Part shown: one piece after another, positions 1 to 5,162 of the stretch
How positions within the stretch are numbered: the stretch's first letter is position 1
Layout: every line of letters starts with the position of its first letter
Source of the DNA: Bacteroidales bacterium
Lineage (GTDB): Bacteria > Bacteroidota > Bacteroidia > Bacteroidales > WCHB1-69
Reading direction: 5' to 3'
Length of the DNA stretch: 5,162 bases
Assembly (NCBI GenBank): GCA_024400715.1
Contig: JAKSMH010000122.1
Location: forward strand, 1-5,162
Notes under the pieces: generated by a model
What the model saw: the letters and a program-made list of their open reading frames with translations, nothing else
What the model was told of the DNA's origin: nothing
Databases searched by the model: none
Translations under genes and position numbers: made by a program

Positions 1-370
1 CTTCCTCGTTCCAAAGCTCGCTGCCGTGCCCCTCCTTGATGGCCTTGTTCTCTTCGCGGGTGTTCCTTTGCCGGGGAACCTCCACGAAACTGCCGTCAAT
101 AATCACGCCCCGGTTCAGAATCAAATTGCTGTCTCTCAATAATTTGTCGAAATCATCAAAGAGCTTTTCAAACAAGTGCCTCTCCGTCAGCTGGTTCCTG
201 AACACCCAGATGGTTCTGTCATCCGGGACCTTGTCGCCGCTTGCCAGTCCGAGGAAATTCCGGAAGCTCGTCCTGTCAACAATCTGGTTTTCGGTCTGTT
301 CATCGCTTAGATTGTACATGCGCTGCAGCACGAAATCCGCGGTTTCCAGTCCGTTTGTAGGTTTGCCTTT
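1..370 (-). pseudogene. IS5-family transposase remnant, 5' part damaged, 3' part beyond the window
   Basis: The minus frame from 370 to the left edge reads 123 codons. It carries the signature of the N-terminal half of IS5-type DDE transposases: VLQRMYNLSDEQTENQIVDR (residues 14-33), the SFRNFLGL block (35-42), a VPDDRTIWVFRNQL block (48-61), and IIDGSFVEVPRQRNTREENK (90-109). D92 in the last block (codon at 95-97) fits the first catalytic aspartate of the DDE triad; the other acidic residues would lie off the left edge. The family normally has a few dozen residues before the LQR.YN box. Here the frame is closed by TGA at 371-373 and its only early ATG is internal (residue 18). A better placed ATG (372-374) is in another frame and stops after about 24 codons. 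That frame reads KRQTYKR, resembling the GRPTYDR-like motif expected just upstream, so a small indel is inferred. G+C is about 52% by hand count, far above the flanking DNA. The family call is firm; inactivity is likely but depends on the unseen part. Confidence 0.85.
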
Positions 371-397
371 TCATTTTAATGTCGTTGAAATTTTCTG

Positions 398-428
398 CAA
401 ATATACAAATAATTATTTGATTGTCAAA
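398..428 (-). promoter_or_regulatory. Bacteroidota-type promoter (-33/-7) reading into the transposase remnant
   Basis: On the minus strand, TTTG (428-425) is followed by exactly 19 nt and then TATATTTG (405-398). This fits the known Bacteroidota sigma-ABfr consensus TTTG-N19-21-TAnnTTTG at every defined position. A start of transcription near 392 would leave a leader of about 18 nt before the ATG at 374-372, which is normal for the phylum. No Shine-Dalgarno motif precedes that ATG. The promoter therefore looks intact although the reading frame behind it is broken. It could be the insertion sequence's own promoter or that of a gene the fragment has replaced. Confidence 0.7.
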
Positions 429-688
429 GATTTACATCAAATTATTTTTAATAAAAAAACGTTTGGAGTCAAGTTGCAAATTGCAGTTGGAATCGGCTCG
501 AAAACATCGATTCTGTCAAATTGATATTTTTTTAACAAAACAGAAAATACAATGACGAAAATTGTGCGATTTTATGTTTTATATTACTGAAAATCAATTA
601 GTTTTAATTAGAAGTCCCCTTAACAAAATGAACAAACCATTGTGCGTGAAAAGTCAATTATCCTTAATGGATTTTTCAAAAAAAAGAT

Positions 689-709
689 TAATTTTGTAGG
701 TCTAACCTA
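689..709 (+). promoter_or_regulatory. Putative -7 element and small inverted repeat before the GH20 gene
   Basis: TAATTTTG (689-696) matches the Bacteroidota -7 consensus TAnnTTTG. The expected -33 position 19 nt upstream reads AATG (666-669), only half matching TTTG, so the promoter may be weak or activator-dependent. Transcription would begin near 702, giving a leader of about 15 nt before the ATG at 717. Directly after the -7 box, TAGGT (697-701) and ACCTA (705-709) form a perfect 5-bp inverted repeat around a 3-nt centre, overlapping the predicted transcription start. It could be an operator half-site pair, but an arm this short may be chance. Confidence 0.4.
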
Positions 710-716
710 TAGCCTT

Positions 717-2618
717 ATGAAACGAATTATTATCGTGCTTCTGCTAATTATTCCTGTAATCATATTAGAAGCCAGACCTCTCAAAGATTATTTTACTCCG
801 ATTCCCAAGAGCATTACTATGCTCCGAGAAAAAAATACTTTTTCTCATGATCAACTTATCCATTGCCAACAATATTTGCTATCACTCCATAAAAACAAAC
901 TTTCAAAAGTAGAAAACTTAAATCTGTTGCCTTTTCTTTCTTTTGAAATAGATAGCAGTATCAAGTCTCAAGCATATATTTTACGCATCCATATCAATAA
1001 AATTGAAATTTCGGGCGGTGACCGTGCCGCACTCTTTTACGCTTCCCAAACGCTGCTGCAGATTATTGACTATAGTCTCAGCGAAAAAACCACCCTGCCC
1101 TGCCTTATCATTCACGACACTCCCGACTTTGAACGCCGCGGCTATATGCTCGACATCAGTAGAAACAAAGTCCCTAAAATGAGCACTTTGTATAAAATCG
1201 TTGACCTTTTGGCCAGCTGGAAAGTCAACGAATTTCAACTTTATACCGAACACACTTTCGCCTACAAAAACCATCCCGAAGCGTGGAAAAACTGCTCTCC
1301 AATGACCGCAGCCGAAATACGCGATTTGGACAATTATTGCCGCGAACGCTTCATTGACCTGGTTCCTAACCAAAATTCCTTCGGTCACATGGAAAACTGG
1401 CTTCGCCACGACCGTTACAAAGAATTAGCCGAATGTCCCGACGACTGCGCCACCATCTGGGGTACGCGAAAACTTACCAGTTTGGATCCTACCAACCCTA
1501 AGTCTTTCGAACTGATGCAGGAACTTTACGCCGAACTGCTGCCCAATTTTAGCAGCCAGTATTTCAATATCGGCTGCGACGAAACGGTTGAATTGGGACT
1601 GGGAAATTCCAAAGCCCTCTGCGATAGTCTCGGAATCGGTCAAGTATATCTGGACTATTTGACCAAACTCAATAACGAAGTCAACGAATTAGGCCATACC
1701 ACTATGTTTTGGGGCGACATCATACTCAATCACAAAGACTTGATACCTCAAATCCCTCAAAATATGATCGCAATGGTATGGGGCTATGACCGAACATACG
1801 ATTTCAACAAGAACCTTCCTAATTTTCAAAATGCGGGTCTCGAATTTTACGTTTGTCCGGGGACTTCCACCTGGCGTTCCCTCATTGGCAGAAACAGCAT
1901 CGCTTTTGCCAACATTTACAATGCCGCATTTTACGGGAAACAATACGGGGCAAAAGGTTTATTGCTAACCGACTGGGGTGATTATGGACATTGGCAGCCC
2001 CTGTCCGTTAGTTTTCCCGCAACACTTATCGGTACAAGTTACGCCTGGAACCTCGACACGACAGCCCTAAATTCCCTTGAATTTCAACTCAATCACTACC
2101 TTTTTAAAGACGAAACAGAACAAACCGCCAAAGCCCTCCTGCTTTTAGGTCAAGCTCACGAAGTCGCCCAAATTCCAGAAGGCGTAGCCAACGCTTTTCA
2201 TTTGATGTTACATCGTTATCCATGGACTATAAAAGGCAATTATCAAACACGGGAACTCAAAATCGAACCCCTGCAACAATCTGAAAAAATAATTGACTCC
2301 GCCTTGACTATCTTAAGCCATAGTCATCCCAAATGCAGCGATGCCAAAATTATCTCTGACGAACTGACCTTGGCGGCAAATTTGGCCAAACACGGCATCC
2401 ACTTGGGAATAGCAAGATTAAGCGTGAAAAGTAATAATACGAAAGATATTCCCTTGGAAATTCGCCAAGAATTGGCTGCGGAATTAAAACCCCTTATCGA
2501 GCGTCATAAAAGATTATGGATTGTGCGGAATCGCGAAGGAGGATTGTCCGAATCAGCAGAAAAACTCCAAAATATCTATGATTATTATCTCACTTCTGAC
2601 GTTGACGAGCGTCAATAG
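717..2618 (+). CDS. Exported family 20 glycoside hydrolase (beta-N-acetylhexosaminidase-like)
   Basis: GH20 enzymes remove terminal beta-linked GlcNAc or GalNAc by substrate-assisted catalysis. The 633-residue protein starts with a signal peptide (Lys-Arg, then a hydrophobic run to about residue 17, with likely cleavage near EA-RP); no lipobox cysteine is present, so a soluble periplasmic or secreted enzyme is inferred. Residues ~25-130 resemble the GH20b N-terminal domain, ending in the typical ALFYASQTLLQI segment. The catalytic barrel spans about 135-440: GYMLDISRNK (143-152), NEFQLYTEHTF (171-181), VPNQNSFGHM (216-225), NIGCDET with the catalytic Asp288-Glu289 pair, WGD (332-334), and DWGDYGHWQ (419-427) as a probable substrate-site tryptophan segment. 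The remainder is a mostly helical tail. ATG 717 is preferred over an in-frame GTG at 642 because it places the signal peptide at the N-terminus and lies just behind a -7-like element. The exact substrate cannot be read from sequence. The first 300 bases are about 32% G+C, the next 300 about 47%. Confidence 0.9.
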   Translation: MKRIIIVLLLIIPVIILEARPLKDYFTPIPKSITMLREKNTFSHDQLIHCQQYLLSLHKNKLSKVENLNLLPFLSFEIDSSIKSQAYILRIHINKIEISGGDRAALFYASQTLLQIIDYSLSEKTTLPCLIIHDTPDFERRGYMLDISRNKVPKMSTLYKIVDLLASWKVNEFQLYTEHTFAYKNHPEAWKNCSPMTAAEIRDLDNYCRERFIDLVPNQNSFGHMENWLRHDRYKELAECPDDCATIWGTRKLTSLDPTNPKSFELMQELYAELLPNFSSQYFNIGCDETVELGLGNSKALCDSLGIGQVYLDYLTKLNNEVNELGHTTMFWGDIILNHKDLIPQIPQNMIAMVWGYDRTYDFNKNLPNFQNAGLEFYVCPGTSTWRSLIGRNSIAFANIYNAAFYGKQYGAKGLLLTDWGDYGHWQPLSVSFPATLIGTSYAWNLDTTALNSLEFQLNHYLFKDETEQTAKALLLLGQAHEVAQIPEGVANAFHLMLHRYPWTIKGNYQTRELKIEPLQQSEKIIDSALTILSHSHPKCSDAKIISDELTLAANLAKHGIHLGIARLSVKSNNTKDIPLEIRQELAAELKPLIERHKRLWIVRNREGGLSESAEKLQNIYDYYLTSDVDERQ

Positions 2619-3351
2619 TCTTTTTATACTTCATGAAATTATATTTTGCATTGATTTTTGCGACAATCCAGCCATATTTGCCATCTAAAAATCCCAATTT
2701 GAATATGTAATCACGTACAAAACGCCAAAAACCATGTAAATAGGCCTCCACTATCGAAGGGTTTTTACCTTTTTCCAGCATTTCTTCGGAAGACAATGTG
2801 GAAAATTTGTCAAACTGACGGCGATGCTCTTCTACCGTATAATACGAATAATGCAAAAGATCCCCATCTAATTTTATTACCTGATAATCTTCAGGAACAA
2901 ATAAAGTTTCGTGAACCTTCTGCCCTACCCAATAAACATAACGCCGATCAAAAACGCGAATCTTGTTTTCCGGATACCATCCCCCGTGATGAATCCACGT
3001 TCCACAATAATTCATCAAGCGATTCATCGAAAAAACCTTCTTTTCCACATTCTGGGTTTTCAATGCCGTTATTGAAGACAACAATTCCTCCGACACAGCC
3101 TCATCTGCATCTAAGGAAAGTATCAAATCGTTAGATGCCAATGTATTGGCATAATTTTTTTGTTTAATGTAACCTTCCCACTCGTGCGAGACAAAGCGCA
3201 CACCGTACCGCTGGCAAATTTGCGGCGTGGCGTCAGTAGAAAAAGAATCCACAACCACCACCTCGTCGGCGATGGTGTGGATACTTTCTATACAACGAGC
3301 AATATTTCGCTCTTCGTTATAAGTGATAATGACAACTGATAATTTGTTCAT
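2590..3351 (-). CDS. Family 2 glycosyltransferase, WaaE/KdtX-like
   Basis: This 253-residue protein has the GT-A fold signature of GT2 enzymes, which transfer a sugar from a nucleotide donor to a surface-glycan acceptor on the cytoplasmic side of the inner membrane. Visible motifs are SVVIITYNEERNI (5-17), DEVVVVDSFSTDAT (29-42) at the nucleotide site, the metal-binding LDADE (D81, D83, E84), an HHGGWYPENKIRVF block (121-134) and VHE (146-148). The last two, and the C-terminal FWRFVRDYIFKLGFLDGKYG segment, are typical of the WaaE/KdtX group, whose proteobacterial members add glucose to lipopolysaccharide inner core. The role here is inferred and the acceptor unknown. The end is strongly basic, and an aromatic amphipathic helix precedes it, suggesting membrane association. 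ATG 3351 is chosen; an extension upstream would use TTG codons. The gene lies 19 nt behind pruA with no terminator or promoter seen between, so co-transcription is likely. Its last 29 bases overlap the convergent GH20 gene. Confidence 0.88.
   Translation of the reverse strand: MNKLSVVIITYNEERNIARCIESIHTIADEVVVVDSFSTDATPQICQRYGVRFVSHEWEGYIKQKNYANTLASNDLILSLDADEAVSEELLSSITALKTQNVEKKVFSMNRLMNYCGTWIHHGGWYPENKIRVFDRRYVYWVGQKVHETLFVPEDYQVIKLDGDLLHYSYYTVEEHRRQFDKFSTLSSEEMLEKGKNPSIVEAYLHGFWRFVRDYIFKLGFLDGKYGWIVAKINAKYNFMKYKKTIDARQRQK
2598..2625 (+). terminator. Intrinsic terminator of the GH20 gene, overlapping its stop codon
   Basis: The left arm GACGTTGAC (2598-2606) pairs with GTCAATAGTC (2611-2620) across a GAGC loop, with one G-T wobble and a single bulged A (2617). 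Five T residues follow immediately (2621-2625). This is the form of a rho-independent terminator for plus-strand transcription. The TAG stop (2616-2618) lies within the right arm. Read on the minus strand the hairpin has no following T-run, and it falls inside the glycosyltransferase coding sequence, so it should not stop that transcript efficiently. Confidence 0.65.
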
Positions 3352-3370
3352 CAACAAATAACCGTTTCAA

Positions 3371-5008
3371 TTATTTTTTGTCAGGAAGCAAGAAAGGATA
3401 ACCATATTCTGTTGGTGGACAGAAAGTTTCCTTGATTGAACGAGTACTAATCCATCTGTAAAGGTTCAACTCGCTACCGGCCTTGTCGTTGGTACCGGAA
3501 GCTCTTGCACCACCAAATGGCTGATTTCCAACCACAGCACCTGTCGGTTTGTCGTTGATGTAGAAGTTGCCTGCCGCGTGACGTAAGATTTCTTCCGCTT
3601 CAAGAATGGCATATCTGCATTTTGCAAAAATTGAACCTGTCAAAGCGTATGGAGAAGTCTCATCGCAAAGGTGTAAGGTTTCAATGTATTTTTCATCTTC
3701 ATATACATAAACCGTGATAACGGGTCCGAACATTTCTTCCTTAATGGCTTCATACTGAGGATCAGTCGTAACAATGATAGTAGGATCGATGAAATAACCC
3801 ACTGATTTATCATACTTACCGCCCACAACGATTTTTGCCTTCTTCGACTTCTTGGCTCTGTCAATATAACCGGCGATGTTGTCGAAAGACTTTTCGTCGA
3901 TGACGGCATTTACAAAATTGGTGAAATCAAACACATCACCCACCTTAACCGTCTTCATCATTTCCTTAACATGTTTCAATGTCTCATCCCATAATGACTT
4001 TGGAATATAGGCACGGGAGGCGGCAGAACATTTCTGACCTTGGAATTCAAATGCGCCACGTACGATAGCAACGGCTAATTCACGTGGATCTGCTGATTTA
4101 TGGGCAAAAATGAAGTCCTTACCACCGGTTTCACCGACGATTTTAGGATAAGTTCTGTAACTGTTGATATTGTCACCGATTTTCTTCCAAAATGCCTTGA
4201 AAGTGCTGGTACTGCCAGTAAAGTGAATACCAGCCAAGTATGGAGAAGCAAATGCCACGTTACTGATGATTTCGCCGCTACCTGGCAAGAAATTGATAAC
4301 GCCATCAGGAAGACCTGCTTCTTTGAAGATTTTCATTAAATAATAATTGGAAAGAATAGCCGTTGTAGCTGGTTTCCAAATAGTAACATTACCCATCAAT
4401 ACGGGAGAAATATTCAAGTTCAAAGCAATGGAAGTAAAGTTAAACGGCGTAATGGCGTAAACAAAACCTTCCATAGCTCTAAATTCATTGCGATTCAGCG
4501 TCGTATTGTCGGAAATCGGTTGCTGGGTATAAATTTTGGAAGCAAAATAGGTGTTGAAACGCAAAAAGTCAATGGTTTCACAAGCGCTGTCGATTTCTGC
4601 CTGCATAGGATTTTTGCCTTGGCCCAACATAGTGGCAGCATTGATAAGATATCTGTATTTCTTGGCCAACAATTCTCCAACACGCATCATAATAGATGCT
4701 CTTTCAATCCAAGGAGTGTCTTCCCATTGTTTTTTGGCAGCCAAAGCGGCATCAATAGCCATTTGAACTTCCTTTTTTCCAACTTTGTGATATCTTGCCA
4801 ATACGTGTTTGTGATTGGTTGGCATCACAACAGTACCCATATTGCCCGTTTTAACTTCTTTTCCTCCGATAATAAGAGGAATTTCAATTTCCTGATTGAA
4901 TTGTCTTTCTAATTCAGCTTTAAGAAGTTGACGTTCTGGTGAACCTGGGGCATACGCAAAAACGGGTTCATTTTTGGGTTCTCTAAAAATGTAAGATGCG
5001 TTATTCAT
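3371..5008 (-). CDS. pruA: L-glutamate gamma-semialdehyde (1-pyrroline-5-carboxylate) dehydrogenase
   Basis: This NAD-dependent cytosolic aldehyde dehydrogenase oxidises glutamate semialdehyde, in equilibrium with P5C, to glutamate: the second step of proline catabolism, also fed by ornithine breakdown. The 545-residue protein matches the ALDH4A1 type from end to end (human enzyme about 563 residues with its transit peptide). It has the N-terminal NEPVFAYAPGSPERQ segment (human: NEPVLAFTQGSPER), GQGKNPMQAEID, ITPFNFTS with Asn190, FTGSTSTF in the Rossmann fold, ETGGKDF with general-base Glu293, GQKCSAASRAYIP with nucleophile Cys327 (34 residues after the Glu, as in the family), and AAGNFYINDKPTGAVVG leading to FGGARASGTNDKAGS (498-512). 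All expected catalytic residues are present. ATG 5008 is chosen because homology begins just after it, the -7 element lies upstream, and the longer frame would start at GTG upstream of that promoter. No proline dehydrogenase domain is fused or adjacent, unlike bifunctional PutA. Function is very secure. Confidence 0.96.
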   Translation of the reverse strand: MNNASYIFREPKNEPVFAYAPGSPERQLLKAELERQFNQEIEIPLIIGGKEVKTGNMGTVVMPTNHKHVLARYHKVGKKEVQMAIDAALAAKKQWEDTPWIERASIMMRVGELLAKKYRYLINAATMLGQGKNPMQAEIDSACETIDFLRFNTYFASKIYTQQPISDNTTLNRNEFRAMEGFVYAITPFNFTSIALNLNISPVLMGNVTIWKPATTAILSNYYLMKIFKEAGLPDGVINFLPGSGEIISNVAFASPYLAGIHFTGSTSTFKAFWKKIGDNINSYRTYPKIVGETGGKDFIFAHKSADPRELAVAIVRGAFEFQGQKCSAASRAYIPKSLWDETLKHVKEMMKTVKVGDVFDFTNFVNAVIDEKSFDNIAGYIDRAKKSKKAKIVVGGKYDKSVGYFIDPTIIVTTDPQYEAIKEEMFGPVITVYVYEDEKYIETLHLCDETSPYALTGSIFAKCRYAILEAEEILRHAAGNFYINDKPTGAVVGNQPFGGARASGTNDKAGSELNLYRWISTRSIKETFCPPTEYGYPFLLPDKK

Positions 5009-5059
5009 AAATTTGTTTTTATAAAAGGTTTGAATAAATAGATTTTCAAAATTTGTTTG

Positions 5060-5090
5060 CAAATTTACATAAATTTCCTTATAAAACACC
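5060..5090 (-). promoter_or_regulatory. Putative Bacteroidota-type promoter of pruA
   Basis: On the minus strand TAAATTTG (5067-5060) matches the -7 consensus TAnnTTTG. At a 19-nt spacing the -33 position reads GGTG (5090-5087), matching TTTG in two of four bases. Transcription would begin near 5054, giving a leader of roughly 46 nt, A/T-rich and without a Shine-Dalgarno motif before ATG 5008. The element would drive pruA and, by read-through, the glycosyltransferase gene. Confidence 0.5.
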
Positions 5091-5161
5091 TTATTTTGTA
5101 TTTTTTACAGGGTAAACGCACCAAAATGTTTTTTTTGATATTTTTTCACACTTATTTTGGT
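5090..5161. repeat. Short direct and inverted repeats upstream of pruA
   Basis: CTTATTTTG occurs at 5090-5098 and again at 5151-5159, 61 bp apart and preceded each time by a CAC-rich context. Independently, ACCAAAAT (5120-5127) and ATTTTGGT (5154-5161) are perfect 8-bp inverted repeats separated by 26 T-rich bases. The first direct-repeat copy touches the predicted -33 region of the pruA promoter. They could be regulator binding sites, but the sequence is so AT-rich that chance is a real alternative, and the right-hand copies abut the window edge. Confidence 0.35.
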
Positions 5162-5162
5162 T

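Larger units (their letters stand above)
375..716. other. AT-rich intergenic region without a gene
   Basis: This stretch is about 26% G+C by hand count and separates two divergent units. It contains the minus-strand promoter at 398-428 and, at its right end, a -7-like element for the glycosidase. The only other structures seen are weak. GAATCG (490-495) and CGATTC (508-513) form a 6-bp inverted repeat with a 12-nt loop, followed after a gap by a T-run at 527-533. A tandem-like AATTAG motif lies around 597-611. No RNA gene, riboswitch or convincing coding sequence was recognised; a 22-codon frame at 628-696 has no supporting features. Confidence 0.6.

Noticed and set aside
36..524. 162-codon plus-strand open frame over the transposase region
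   Set aside because: It lies antisense to clear IS5-type transposase homology over most of its length and continues into 26% G+C intergenic DNA; its translation shows no recognisable domain.
490..533. GAATCG/CGATTC inverted repeat followed by a T-run, considered as a terminator
   Set aside because: The stem is only 6 bp with a 12-nt loop, the T-run starts about 13 nt after the stem, and no plus-strand gene lies upstream that would need it.
628..696. Small frame of 22 codons starting ATG AAC AAA upstream of the GH20 gene
   Set aside because: It has no promoter of its own, no ribosome-site signal and no recognisable peptide feature, and it ends in the putative -7 element; such frames are expected by chance.
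981..1409. 142-codon minus-strand frame inside the GH20 gene
   Set aside because: It is the antisense shadow of strongly conserved GH20 barrel motifs, and it has no promoter or recognisable protein features of its own.
4520..4912. 130-codon plus-strand frame inside pruA
   Set aside because: It is antisense to a conserved part of PruA and gives a Phe/Ser-rich product without domain features, typical of a shadow frame.
5009..5089. 27-residue N-terminal extension of PruA from GTG 5089
   Set aside because: It precedes the start of homology to ALDH4A1-type enzymes and would begin upstream of the predicted promoter's -7 element; ATG 5008 fits better.
1..5162. CRISPR array, tRNA, rRNA, riboswitch, phage or defence system
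   Set aside because: No regularly spaced repeats, cloverleaf-like sequences, conserved RNA motifs or defence-type domains were seen on either strand; the non-coding space is small and AT-rich.

Overview
The window looks like ordinary chromosomal DNA from a member of the Bacteroidota, probably Bacteroidales-like. The reasons are: promoters with the phylum's TAnnTTTG -7 element (one also has a perfect TTTG -33 element at 19 nt), A/T-rich leaders without Shine-Dalgarno motifs, strongly AT-rich intergenic DNA, a PruA of the ALDH4A1 type, and a secreted family 20 glycosidase. The assignment rests on these signatures only; no database comparison was possible.

Layout from left to right. Positions 1-370 hold the minus-strand remnant of an IS5-family transposase. 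It runs off the left edge and lacks a usable start, but a very good promoter (398-428) points into it. Positions 375-716 are AT-rich intergenic DNA with no gene. Positions 717-2618 (+) encode an exported GH20 beta-N-acetylhexosaminidase-like enzyme. Its stop codon lies inside an intrinsic terminator. The GH20 gene meets, tail to tail and with a 29-bp overlap, a minus-strand gene for a family 2 glycosyltransferase of the WaaE/KdtX type (2590-3351). Nineteen bases upstream of that gene is the end of pruA (3371-5008, minus), encoding L-glutamate gamma-semialdehyde (P5C) dehydrogenase. A -7 promoter element for pruA sits at 5060-5067, and the last 73 bases are AT-rich upstream DNA with short repeats.

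Functionally there are three separate jobs. The GH20 enzyme trims terminal N-acetylhexosamines from glycans in the periplasm or outside the cell. The glycosyltransferase probably builds a cell-surface glycan such as lipopolysaccharide core. PruA oxidises P5C to glutamate in proline catabolism. pruA and the glycosyltransferase gene probably share a transcript, but I see no metabolic link between them.

I found no convincing undescribed system. The most informative oddities are the damaged transposase with an intact promoter at a sharp composition boundary, the terminator embedded in two overlapping convergent genes, and the unusual pruA-glycosyltransferase pairing.
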